Source: Methylomonas sp.
Lineage (GTDB): Bacteria > Pseudomonadota > Gammaproteobacteria > Methylococcales > Methylomonadaceae
Assembly (NCBI GenBank): GCA_026988155.1
Contig: JALSLW010000016.1
Coordinates: 1 to 58,876 of the forward strand
DNA length: 58,876 nt
Reading direction: 5' to 3'
Positions 8,281 to 16,907 of the stretch are shown here, in pieces. The position numbers were made by a program, and so were the translations under genes. The notes beneath the pieces are model-generated. The model worked only from the letters and a program-made list of their open reading frames with translations. It had not been told where the DNA came from and made no database searches. Every line of letters starts with the position of its first letter. The stretch's first letter is position 1.

Positions 8281-9918
8281 ATGAGAAATAAACGCCGCCC
8301 TCTATGGGGTACAACACTATTCGCCGTTATTCTTACGGTTGGTTTTCAGATGGTAGCGCCTGATGCTTTTGCAGTAGTCTGGCATACGGTGAAAGACCCG
8401 GAAACAGGAAAAATGGTTACGCTTAGACAGGGCGAGACGCTGGAACAGTATCGACTGGAACAAAGCAGTACGAAATTTCAAACGCCTTCAGACCGTAAAA
8501 CAGAATCTGTTAAAAAGAAATGGGTAGATGTAACAGATACTGAAAAGGCGAAAATTCTTAAACCCTTTAAAAACCTTAGCAAAGAGAGCGCCACATGTGC
8601 CTCTTGCCATAAAAACGAACATCCTGGCATATATCAGCAGTGGGGCAAGTCTAAACATTACGCCGCTAATGTAGGGTGTTATGAATGCCACAAGGCAGAT
8701 AAGGATGATCCTGATGCAATCCGTCATAAAGACTTCTTTATTTCAGTAATTGTTTCACCTAAAGATTGCGGTGAATGCCATAACACAGAAAGAAAACAAT
8801 TTGAAAAAAGCCACCATGCCAAAGCTGCGCAAATTATTGGTTCTTTAGATAATACCCTGGCTGAAGTTGTTGAAGGAAAGATGAGCTTTCACGGAAAGTC
8901 ACCTGTTGCAGTAGCCGGCTGCTGGCAGTGTCATGGTACTGAAATAAAAGTACTGCCTAATGGCGACCTAGATCCAACAACCTGGCCCAATACAGGAATT
9001 GGCCGAATCAACCCTGATGGTTCTAAAGGCGCATGCAGTGCCTGTCATCAGCGCCATTTATTTTCTGCAGCTCAAGCAAGACGCCCCGAAACCTGTGGAA
9101 AATGTCACTTAGGCCCAGATCATCCGCAAAAAGAAATTTATGAGGAATCTAAACATGGCATTGGTTTCTATTCCAATATCGATAAAATGAATCTGGATTC
9201 TGGCAAATGGATTGCGGGTGAAGATTATGATGCCGCTCCTACTTGTGCAACATGCCACATGTCAGCCACTCGCAACCAGCCCATTACACACGATGTAGGT
9301 GATCGAATTTCCTGGACATTGCGCCCTGCCATTTCAGAGAAAATTGATGCTCGTGACGAGAAAAAAGGTTTAAAAGTTAAACCTTGGGAACTGCGTCGCG
9401 ACGATATGAAAGATGTCTGTTCTAGCTGTCATGGCAAAAAGATGATTGAGAGCTTTTATGAGCAATTTGATGGCGTGGTTGAAATGTATAATGAAAAATA
9501 TGCAATTCCTACCACTAAAATGATGAAACTGCTGCTTGAACAGGGTCTGCGTACAGAAACACCATTCGACGATGAAGTGGAGTGGAGCTATTACTTCTTA
9601 TGGCATCATGAAGGCAGACGCGCACGTCACGGTGCAGCTATGATGGCACCAGACTATGTACAGTGGCATGGCATGTATGAAGTTGCCCATCGCTTCTATA
9701 TGGAATGGGTTCCAAATATCAAGGAGATTATTGAAAAAGCTGAAAAAGCTGGCAAGCATAAAGAAGCCAAAATAATTAAGGATTACCTTGATAACGAAAT
9801 CATGACCCTGGATGGACATGAATGGTTTGTAGGTAAAATGCCGAAAGCATTGGCTGATCAGCGTAAAAAGGAACGCGAAGCCTTTAATAGTCGTTATTTG
9901 CAAGATATGAAAAAATAA
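8281..9918 (+). CDS. octaheme cytochrome c, hydroxylamine oxidoreductase (HAO) family
   Basis: 545 aa with a signal peptide (about 1-31, cleavage after AFA) and eight CxxCH haem sites from C106 to about C380 (CASCH, CYECH, CGECH, CWQCH, CSACH, CGKCH, CATCH, CSSCH). The block WHHEGRRARHG at 441-451, followed by PDYVQWHGMYEV, is an HAO-family signature. Family members either oxidise hydroxylamine or hydrazine, using a tyrosine cross-linked to haem P460, or reduce nitrite or hydroxylamine when that tyrosine is absent. Tyr459 and Tyr466 lie in the relevant region, but which aligns with the cross-linking residue cannot be settled here. A cytochrome b partner 20 bp downstream favours a quinol-linked, possibly reductive, periplasmic role. 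A good ribosome site (GGAAAGGA) precedes the ATG. Confidence 0.88.
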   Translation: MRNKRRPLWGTTLFAVILTVGFQMVAPDAFAVVWHTVKDPETGKMVTLRQGETLEQYRLEQSSTKFQTPSDRKTESVKKKWVDVTDTEKAKILKPFKNLSKESATCASCHKNEHPGIYQQWGKSKHYAANVGCYECHKADKDDPDAIRHKDFFISVIVSPKDCGECHNTERKQFEKSHHAKAAQIIGSLDNTLAEVVEGKMSFHGKSPVAVAGCWQCHGTEIKVLPNGDLDPTTWPNTGIGRINPDGSKGACSACHQRHLFSAAQARRPETCGKCHLGPDHPQKEIYEESKHGIGFYSNIDKMNLDSGKWIAGEDYDAAPTCATCHMSATRNQPITHDVGDRISWTLRPAISEKIDARDEKKGLKVKPWELRRDDMKDVCSSCHGKKMIESFYEQFDGVVEMYNEKYAIPTTKMMKLLLEQGLRTETPFDDEVEWSYYFLWHHEGRRARHGAAMMAPDYVQWHGMYEVAHRFYMEWVPNIKEIIEKAEKAGKHKEAKIIKDYLDNEIMTLDGHEWFVGKMPKALADQRKKEREAFNSRYLQDMKK

Positions 9919-9937
9919 CTTGATGAGGTAAAAAATA

Positions 9938-11986
9938 ATGATTATGCGCCGCCTTTCTATGGGCGGCGCAGTTGTGTTGGGACTGCTGTTTATCTTATTT
10001 TCAGCAGCGCTCTCAGCAGAAACTGCGCCCGCCCCAATGGATCCCATTTCCGTTAATAGCGATACCGATATTGACACCTGCCTAGACTGTCATGGCTTTA
10101 AAGGTTTTGCCGTACCCACTGGCAAAACAGGTGAAACGCCAAAACGTGCATTGCATGTTAAATCAAAGTCATTTAAAAAAAGTGTTCATGCCAAAGTTAA
10201 ATGCGTTCAATGCCATGTAGATATTGAACAGATGCCGCATAAGACTGAAGTAAAGCGCACCGTTGACTGTATCAGCTGTCATAAGGAGCTGATCAAAAAG
10301 GATAAAGAAGACGCTCAGGTAGATATGCATACAGTAAGAAACCTGACCCATACTATGTCTGGCCTGCCCTCAACTATCCCGTTAATGGAGAAAAGAAAAC
10401 TAGCGGCCAATGCAGACCATTATCTAGGCTCAATTCATGCTCAAGCCAACAAAGATAATCCTGAACAGCTAAATGCAACCTGCTGGGACTGCCATGGTAC
10501 GCATGAAATATATCCTATGGAAGGCAGCTCCAAGGATAATTTTCGGATAAATAGCCCAGAACTTTGCGGCGGATGCCATGAAAAGCAATTAAAGGAATAT
10601 ACTCAATCCGTTCACGGAGCCCCCGTTAAAAGATATGGAGAGCTAGAACCGGCCGTTTGCAGCGACTGCCATACTGCACATAAAATTTCTGTGGTTGAAG
10701 AAGACCCAGCTAAACTAGCTATTACAGAAAACTGCGGCTCATGCCATGAAGACTATTTAAAGTCCTATCGGGAGACCTATCATGGCCAAATAGTAAATTT
10801 AGGCTATACCCACACCGCTAAATGCCAAGACTGTCATAACCCGCATGATCCGCATAAGGCAGATGACCCCAGATCTATGGTTCATCCAGATAATATTATG
10901 GAAACCTGCAAGGAATGTCACAAAGATGCTTCGGAAGGCTTTTTAACCTTCCACCCGCATGGCAATACCCATGACTATGAGCGTTTCCCAGAAATGTGGA
11001 TTGTTTCCAAATTTATGATTGGCCTGCTATTCTCGGTTTTTCTATTCTTTTGGGCTCACTCGCTATTATGGTATTTCCGTGAGAAAAAAGAGTTTGAAAA
11101 TGGTGAGAACCTTGTTATTCGCCTTGAGGAAAATGGAGACCCTCTAAAACAGGGACAATATGTCACTCGTTTTACCAAAGGCTGGATGATTGCTCATTTG
11201 GTTCTAGCTATCGCGGTGATGACTTTGGTTATTACCGGAACAACCGTGCTTTTTGCCAACAGTTTTTGGGCACCTTTTGTCATGGCCCTATTGGGCGGCG
11301 CCAAAGTGGCTGCCATTATTCACCGTATCGCTGCAGTGACTTTTGCCGGTATTTTCTTCGGCCATTTATATGTGATATTCCGTAAGATATACACTGACAA
11401 TAGAGACCACGGCATCAAATTTGAATGGTTTGGTCCTCACTCGCTGATTCCACGTTTACAGGATGGACGGGACTTTGTTGCCATGTGCAAATGGTTCTTT
11501 GAAAAAGGCCCGCGCCCTGTGTTCGACCGCTGGACTTACTGGGAAAAATTCGACTATTGGGCACCTTTTTGGGGTATGTTCATTATCGGCTGCTCCGGCC
11601 TATTGCTTTGGTTCCCTGATTTTTTTGGAGGATTTCTGCCAGGCTGGGCATTTAATGTGGCCACCATTGTTCATGGTGAAGAAGCATTTTTGGCTGCCGT
11701 ATTCCTATTTACAGTGCATTTTTTCAACTGTCATTTCAGGCCTGAAAAATTTCCTGTTGATGTGGTCATGTTTACAGGCAGCATGCCTTTGGAAGAATTT
11801 AAGCATGAACGCAAAGTCGAATATGACCGCTTAGTTGAAACAGGTGAGCTAGACCAATATCTAGTCGGGACACCCTCACCAAAGCTCAATCAATATTCCA
11901 GAATATTGGGGTTTACCTTGATTGCTGTGGGTGTAATAGAACTGGTACTGGTTATTTTGGGCTTTATTCAGGACATACTTTCCTGA
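9938..11986 (+). CDS. nine-haem cytochrome c fused to a membrane cytochrome b (quinol dehydrogenase-like)
   Basis: 682 aa. After a signal sequence (about 1-28) the periplasmic half carries nine CxxCH sites between about residues 48 and 325 (CLDCH to CKECH). The C-terminal half has about six membrane helices with paired histidines, as in diheme cytochromes b of formate dehydrogenase gamma or Ni-hydrogenase type (IHRIAAVTF, GHLYVIF, VHGEEAF, VHFFNCHF). It should pass electrons between the quinone pool and periplasmic haem proteins. It lies only 20 bp after the HAO-like gene, with a GAGG ribosome site, so the two products probably work together. The direction of electron flow is inferred. Confidence 0.85.
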   Translation: MIMRRLSMGGAVVLGLLFILFSAALSAETAPAPMDPISVNSDTDIDTCLDCHGFKGFAVPTGKTGETPKRALHVKSKSFKKSVHAKVKCVQCHVDIEQMPHKTEVKRTVDCISCHKELIKKDKEDAQVDMHTVRNLTHTMSGLPSTIPLMEKRKLAANADHYLGSIHAQANKDNPEQLNATCWDCHGTHEIYPMEGSSKDNFRINSPELCGGCHEKQLKEYTQSVHGAPVKRYGELEPAVCSDCHTAHKISVVEEDPAKLAITENCGSCHEDYLKSYRETYHGQIVNLGYTHTAKCQDCHNPHDPHKADDPRSMVHPDNIMETCKECHKDASEGFLTFHPHGNTHDYERFPEMWIVSKFMIGLLFSVFLFFWAHSLLWYFREKKEFENGENLVIRLEENGDPLKQGQYVTRFTKGWMIAHLVLAIAVMTLVITGTTVLFANSFWAPFVMALLGGAKVAAIIHRIAAVTFAGIFFGHLYVIFRKIYTDNRDHGIKFEWFGPHSLIPRLQDGRDFVAMCKWFFEKGPRPVFDRWTYWEKFDYWAPFWGMFIIGCSGLLLWFPDFFGGFLPGWAFNVATIVHGEEAFLAAVFLFTVHFFNCHFRPEKFPVDVVMFTGSMPLEEFKHERKVEYDRLVETGELDQYLVGTPSPKLNQYSRILGFTLIAVGVIELVLVILGFIQDILS

Positions 11987-12049
11987 AGACACATTAAGCA
12001 AAAATCCCACGTTTCCTGTTATTGCTACTAAAAAATAGGGAGCTATTCA

Positions 12050-12075
12050 GGAGGCGAGGCTTTTGCCCCGTCTCC
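12050..12075 (+). terminator. hairpin after the cytochrome b gene
   Basis: An 11-bp stem with one G-U pair and one mismatch (GGAGGCGAGGC / GCCCCGTCTCC) and a TTTT loop, 64 nt beyond the cytochrome stop. No T-run follows, so termination is uncertain. Confidence 0.4.
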
Positions 12076-12133
12076 ATACCACTTTAACTTAATGGCTGAA
12101 ATGCTAGCGTGGATTCAGATATTTAAAGCACAG

Positions 12134-12154
12134 TTCCCATGGCCGCCATGGGAA
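12134..12154 (+). promoter_or_regulatory. perfect hairpin in the leader of FNT copy 2
   Basis: TTCCCATGG-CCG-CCATGGGAA is a perfect 9-bp stem ending 26 nt before the chosen ATG at 12181. It may act on translation or mRNA stability, or be an operator. No sigma-54 promoter was found in this gap. Confidence 0.4.
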
Positions 12155-12180
12155 TTCATAAAATTACACGAGAATTGTTT

Positions 12181-13089
12181 ATGTACTCAGATACTATTAA
12201 TCACTTTGCAAAAGTTGCTAAAACAAAAGCCGCTTTATTAAAAGAAAACCCAATGTCCTTCTTTATTGGCGCTTTAATGGCAGGCGCCTATTTAGGAATG
12301 GGAATCGTCTTAGTCTTTACTGTTGCAGGCCAATTAGACCCGTCAATTAGACCTATGGTCATGGGCATGTCATTTGGCATTGCTTTAACCTTAGTTATTT
12401 TTGCAGGATCAGAATTATTCACTGGCCACACCATGTACATGACCATAGGCTGGCTAAAAGAAACCGTCTCCAGCACTGATGTATTTAAAGCCTGGGGGGC
12501 TTCCTGGTCAGGCAATTTGCTTGGTGCTCTGTTATTTGGCGTTATGGTCGCCATTGGAGATGGCGCACTTTTTAATGGCAGTGCAGATTTATTGAATAAT
12601 GTCGCCAGCGCAAAAATGAATAAAGGTCCCTTTCAATTATTCTTTTTAGCTATTTTATGCAATTGGCTAGTCTGTTTGGCTATCTGGACATCAGCCCGCA
12701 CGGAAAATGATGCTGCTAAGTGCATTTTGATATTCTGGTGCCTATACGCCTTTTTTGCCAGTGGCTTTGAGCATAGTGTAGCCAATATGGCTGTTTTTTC
12801 TTTTGCACTGCTAGGCGATCATCCGGAATCTGTTTCTATTGGAGGCATGTTTTATAACCTTATCATCGTTACCATGGGGAATATTGTCTCTGGCAGCTTA
12901 TTTATGGGCATTGGCTACTGGGCAGCATCCCCAAAATCTTTCGCAGATTCATCTGAACCGGCGAAAAAAATACAGATTATTTTAAATGGTTTTTTTAAGG
13001 TTTTACTTGCTATTTATCACTTTATAGAAAGGTTCATTTCAAAGGCGTACCAGGCTATTAGCAAATTATCGGAAAAACAACAACCATAA
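12181..13089 (+). CDS. formate/nitrite transporter family channel (FNT), copy 2
   Basis: 302 aa with six hydrophobic helices. It has the classical loops AGSELFTGHTM (first re-entrant loop) and GFEHSVANM (pore histidine), closer to NirC/FocA than the copy at 3856. A charged C-terminal extension of about 35 residues is longer than usual. An in-frame ATG at 12139 would add 14 residues encoded inside the leader hairpin; ATG 12181 (MYSDTIN) is preferred. Placed between the cytochrome module and nirBD, it could bring nitrite to the cytoplasmic reductase. Confidence 0.88.
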   Translation: MYSDTINHFAKVAKTKAALLKENPMSFFIGALMAGAYLGMGIVLVFTVAGQLDPSIRPMVMGMSFGIALTLVIFAGSELFTGHTMYMTIGWLKETVSSTDVFKAWGASWSGNLLGALLFGVMVAIGDGALFNGSADLLNNVASAKMNKGPFQLFFLAILCNWLVCLAIWTSARTENDAAKCILIFWCLYAFFASGFEHSVANMAVFSFALLGDHPESVSIGGMFYNLIIVTMGNIVSGSLFMGIGYWAASPKSFADSSEPAKKIQIILNGFFKVLLAIYHFIERFISKAYQAISKLSEKQQP

Positions 13090-13152
13090 TAATTCAATGT
13101 ATAAAAACCCTTTACAACGATTAACCACCTATTTTATTCCAAGAGGCTGTTT

Positions 13153-13761
13153 ATGAAAAAAATCCTTTTTTTAACTGCAACTGCATTATTTTCGATAAAT
13201 ACTGCTTATGCCGCGTTTACTATCCCAAATGTTACTGTCGAAGATATAAACTCCAGTGCATCCATTTATAACTATGAAGTCACATCCAAATGTTTTCGTT
13301 GCGGAGGTACTGTAGGAGGGGTTCTAGTAACTGATTTATACAAAACAGAAGACTTTTATGTTCCTTATTTTTCTGATGCAGGGATTACTAGCATTGGCTC
13401 TCCTACCAACTGGAGTTATTCTATAGAAACCAGCAATGACCTTTTTGAATTAGGTGCTGGTGCAGGAGTAATACACTGGAAGGCATTAGGTGAAAACAAT
13501 GGAATTAATACGACTGGATCTTTAGATGGATTTAGTTATTCAAGCATTATAGAAGGTTCTGTAAAAGCTCCATTTAGAACCCTATTTGCCAATGGATCCT
13601 CTATAAATGGCGACCCAGCAATTCCAGCTTCACCCTCTGCAATTGCAGCAGGCCTGACACCAATTGCTACCGTTCCAGCTCCAGCTGCCACTTGGTTATT
13701 CGGCTCGGGGTTACTGACCATTTTAGGTTTTAGAAAATCAAAATATAAAGCCAACTCATAA
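13153..13761 (+). CDS. PEP-CTERM-type exported protein
   Basis: 202 aa. A signal peptide (about 1-20, cleavage after AYA) leads into a beta-rich low-complexity body. The C-terminal sorting tail has VPAPAATWLFGSG, a hydrophobic stretch and basic RKSK. Such proteins are processed by exosortase and displayed outside or linked to exopolysaccharide. A CFRC pair (about 47-50) is notable. AGAGG precedes the ATG. It lies between an FNT gene and nirB, with no obvious functional link to nitrogen. No exosortase gene is in the window. Confidence 0.75.
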   Translation: MKKILFLTATALFSINTAYAAFTIPNVTVEDINSSASIYNYEVTSKCFRCGGTVGGVLVTDLYKTEDFYVPYFSDAGITSIGSPTNWSYSIETSNDLFELGAGAGVIHWKALGENNGINTTGSLDGFSYSSIIEGSVKAPFRTLFANGSSINGDPAIPASPSAIAAGLTPIATVPAPAATWLFGSGLLTILGFRKSKYKANS

Positions 13762-13772
13762 TTTTCTCCCAC

Positions 13773-13803
13773 ATGCAAAGGACTTGATCAAAAGCCTTTG
13801 CAT
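13773..13803 (+). terminator. hairpin after the PEP-CTERM gene
   Basis: A 9-bp perfect stem (ATGCAAAGG / CCTTTGCAT) with a 13-nt loop, 12 nt past the stop codon. No strong T-run follows. Confidence 0.45.
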
Positions 13804-13969
13804 ACGGCCTGCTCATTCTTTCTACCCTAAAAGCCTACTTTTACTTTCGGCCCTCATTCATCCCCCTCAAACTGGTATAATGCACCAGCCAAATATAAGA
13901 CGCACCAAAACAGATCAAAAATACCAGTCCTTTTGATTTTTTTAGTGAATATACAGCAACTTGATCTTA

Positions 13970-13985
13970 TGGCACATTTTCTGCT
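13970..13985 (+). promoter_or_regulatory. sigma-54 (-24/-12) promoter for nirBD
   Basis: TGGCACATTTTCTGCT matches TGGCAC at -24 and TGCT at -12 with exact GG-N10-GC spacing. The transcript should start near 13996, 35 nt before nirB. An imperfect palindrome, CTGGT-N7-ACCAG, lies upstream at 13872-13888. Confidence 0.7.
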
Positions 13986-14030
13986 TTACCAAAAATGTAA
14001 GATACGACTTAAACATCAATAGAGGACAGC

Positions 14031-16571
14031 ATGAGCAAAAAGCAAACGTTAATTGTTATCGGTAACGGCATGGTAGGACATAATTTCCTGGAAACCCTTG
14101 TCGCCAGCGATATTAAAGACAATTACGACATTGTGACCTTCTGCGAGGAACAGCGGGCAGCATATGACCGCGTACATTTAACCGAATTTTTTTCCGGCAA
14201 AACTGCGGAAGACTTATCGCTTGTCACAGAGAATTTTTTTGAAGGTAACGGTATAAAAATTTATCTGAATGATAAAGCAGTAGAGATAGACACCGCCAAT
14301 AAAATTGTTACCTCGCAACAGGGGGTTGCAATAAGTTATGATAAATTAGTTTTAGCTACTGGTTCATACGCTTTTGTCCCGCCTATTGCAGGCCATGACC
14401 GCGAAAACTGTTTTGTCTACAGAACTATTGAAGATTTGGAGGCCATGACTGAAGCCGCTAAAACAGCTAAAGTGGGTGCGGTCGTCGGTGGCGGATTACT
14501 AGGTCTGGAAGCTGCTAAGGCACTGCAAGACTTAAAGCTTGATACTCATGTTGTTCAGTTTTCTCCTGGCCTTATGTCCGCTCAATTGGATGACGGCGGC
14601 GCACAAATGCTGGCTAATAAAATTGAAGCTTTAGGTGTATCTGTTTTAACCAGTAAAAATACCACTAAAATTGTTGATGGCACTGACTGCCTGCATAAAA
14701 TGGTATTTGCCGATGGCACTGAACTTGAAACCGACATAGTTTTATTCTCTGTAGGCATACGTCCCAGAGATGAAATTGCCCGCTGTTCCGGCATAGAGGT
14801 TGGCGCACGCGGCGGTATTGTTATTGATGATCAATGTAAAACATCAGACCCGGATATTTATGCGATTGGTGAATGTGCCGTCTGGAAAGAACAGACCTTT
14901 GGCCTAGTCGCACCTGGCTATAGCATGGCTAGAACCGTAGTTGCCGACCTTTCCGAACAGCACGCAGTTTTTGAAGGTGCTGATATGAGTACCAAACTCA
15001 AACTGAATGGTGTTGACGTTGCCAGTATTGGCGATGCACATGCCAAAACCGCAGGCGCATTAATTTATACCTACCAGAACGGCGCAGATGAAATATATAA
15101 ACGCCTGGTTGTCAGTGAAGATAAAAAGAAACTGCTGGGCGCTGTGCTAGTAGGTGATGCATCCGGTTATGGTACTTTATTGCAATACAGCTTAAACAGC
15201 ATTGATTTGCCTGAACACCCTGACAGCCTTATTCTGCCTTCACGTTCTGACGAGTCTGTCGGTTTAGGGCCTGATGCCCTGCCCGATTCGGCTCAAATAT
15301 GCTCCTGTTTTGATGTTACTAAAGGGCAAGTTTGCTCAGCAATTGAAAACGGCTGCACCTCACTGGCCTCTTTAAAAAATGAAACCAAAGCGGCAACAGG
15401 CTGTGGCGGCTGTACTGCACTGTTAAAATCAGTACTGGATAGTGAACTGGAAAAATCAGGGGTTGCTGTCAACACCGATATCTGTGAACATTTCGCACAT
15501 ACCCGCCGCGACTTATACAATATCGTTATGGTCGAAGATATTAAGACCTTTGACGAATTGATGGACAAGCATGGCAATGGCGGATTGGGCTGTGATATAT
15601 GCCGACAAGCTATTGGCTCCATTCTAGCCTCCTATTGGAACGAATATATTCTGGAAAAAGATCACCTTAGCCTACAAGATACCAACGATACCTTTTTAGC
15701 CAACATGCAAAAGGACGGTACCTATTCAGTTGTTCCACGGATGACAGGTGGCGAAGTGACACCTGATGGCCTGATAGCTATTGGTCAAATTGCCAAAAAA
15801 TATAAATTATATACAAAAGTGACAGGGGGTCAGCGGGTCGACTTATTCGGTGCCCGTGTTGATCAACTGCCCTTAATCTGGAAGGAATTAATTGATGCCG
15901 GTTTTGAATCTGGGCATGCCTATGGCAAATCATTAAGAACTGTCAAATCCTGTGTCGGCAGTACCTGGTGCCGTTATGGTGTTGATGATAGCGTTGGATT
16001 AGCTGTTGAACTTGAAAACCGCTACAAAGGTCTGCGTTCGCCGCATAAAATTAAATTCGCCGTATCCGGCTGTACTCGCGAGTGCGCAGAGGCACAAAGC
16101 AAAGATATTGGTGTGATTGCAACAGAGGGCGGCTGGAACCTATATGTTTGCGGTAATGGCGGCATGAAACCTCGCCATGCAGATTTATTTGCTACCAATT
16201 TAGATAAAGACACGTTAATCAAATATATTGACCGTGTGCTGTCTTTTTATGTGCGCTCAGCAGACCGTTTACAGCGTACATCTGTTTGGATGGAAAATAT
16301 GGAGGGGGGACTGGATTACCTAAAATCCATTGTTATTGAAGACAAATTAGGCATCTGTTCATCATTAGAAGAACAGATGCAGCATGTGGTTGATAACTAT
16401 CAATGCGAATGGAAAACTACCATTGCAGATGAATCTAAACTGAAACGTTTCCGTACTTTTATTAACAGCGACAAAACAGATGAAAACATTCTATTTGTTG
16501 AAGAACGCGGACAGATTCGACCAGCGACTGAAGAAGAACATCAGCATTTAGCTTTATCGGAGGATGCATAA
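14031..16571 (+). CDS. nirB: NADH-dependent nitrite reductase, large subunit
   Basis: 846-aa siroheme/[4Fe-4S]/FAD enzyme reducing nitrite to ammonium in the cytoplasm. In order: an FAD/NAD domain with GNGMVGHNF and VGGGLLGLEAAK, a BFD-type [2Fe-2S] segment (CSCFDVTKG...GCGGC, about 422-470), a ferredoxin-like half-repeat, and the siroheme domain with CVGSTWCRYG and SGCTRECAEA supplying the four cluster cysteines (about 643-686). All expected ligands are present and the length is normal. An AGAGGA-like site precedes ATG 14031. The stop overlaps nirD as TAATG. The sigma-54 promoter implies induction under nitrogen limitation. Confidence 0.95.
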   Translation: MSKKQTLIVIGNGMVGHNFLETLVASDIKDNYDIVTFCEEQRAAYDRVHLTEFFSGKTAEDLSLVTENFFEGNGIKIYLNDKAVEIDTANKIVTSQQGVAISYDKLVLATGSYAFVPPIAGHDRENCFVYRTIEDLEAMTEAAKTAKVGAVVGGGLLGLEAAKALQDLKLDTHVVQFSPGLMSAQLDDGGAQMLANKIEALGVSVLTSKNTTKIVDGTDCLHKMVFADGTELETDIVLFSVGIRPRDEIARCSGIEVGARGGIVIDDQCKTSDPDIYAIGECAVWKEQTFGLVAPGYSMARTVVADLSEQHAVFEGADMSTKLKLNGVDVASIGDAHAKTAGALIYTYQNGADEIYKRLVVSEDKKKLLGAVLVGDASGYGTLLQYSLNSIDLPEHPDSLILPSRSDESVGLGPDALPDSAQICSCFDVTKGQVCSAIENGCTSLASLKNETKAATGCGGCTALLKSVLDSELEKSGVAVNTDICEHFAHTRRDLYNIVMVEDIKTFDELMDKHGNGGLGCDICRQAIGSILASYWNEYILEKDHLSLQDTNDTFLANMQKDGTYSVVPRMTGGEVTPDGLIAIGQIAKKYKLYTKVTGGQRVDLFGARVDQLPLIWKELIDAGFESGHAYGKSLRTVKSCVGSTWCRYGVDDSVGLAVELENRYKGLRSPHKIKFAVSGCTRECAEAQSKDIGVIATEGGWNLYVCGNGGMKPRHADLFATNLDKDTLIKYIDRVLSFYVRSADRLQRTSVWMENMEGGLDYLKSIVIEDKLGICSSLEEQMQHVVDNYQCEWKTTIADESKLKRFRTFINSDKTDENILFVEERGQIRPATEEEHQHLALSEDA

Positions 16572-16903
16572 TGACTAAATGGATTGATATTTGCTCAATA
16601 GATGATTTACAGGCTAATTCAGGCGTTTGCGCTCTGGTTGAGGGCAAACAGATTGCAATATTCTATACGCCACAGAACAATACTGTCTATGCCATTGATA
16701 ATTATGATCCGTTCGGTAAAGCACAAGTGCTATCCCGTGGGTTGATTGGTGATATAAAAGGCGAACCGATGATTGCCTCCCCCTTGTACAAACAGCATTT
16801 CAGCTTAAAAACAGGACAGTGTTTCGAAGATGAAACGGTTAAAAATACAGTCTATGCGATTCGTATAGAAAATGATCGCGTTGAAATCAGTTTAGAGGGG
16901 TAG
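16571..16903 (+). CDS. nirD: nitrite reductase small subunit (Rieske-fold)
   Basis: 110-aa NirD. It has the Rieske fold without cluster-binding cysteines, as usual for assimilatory NirD (SPLYKQHFSLKTGQC where a Rieske protein would have ligands). It pairs with NirB. Its start overlaps the nirB stop codon, so translation is coupled. The AGAGGGG at its 3' end serves as the ribosome site of the next gene. Confidence 0.92.
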   Translation: MTKWIDICSIDDLQANSGVCALVEGKQIAIFYTPQNNTVYAIDNYDPFGKAQVLSRGLIGDIKGEPMIASPLYKQHFSLKTGQCFEDETVKNTVYAIRIENDRVEISLEG

Positions 16904-16907
16904 TCCA

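Noticed and set aside
13872-13888. CTGGT-N7-ACCAG as an NtrC site upstream of nirB
   Set aside because: Arms are in the opposite order to the NtrC consensus; kept only as an unassigned palindrome.
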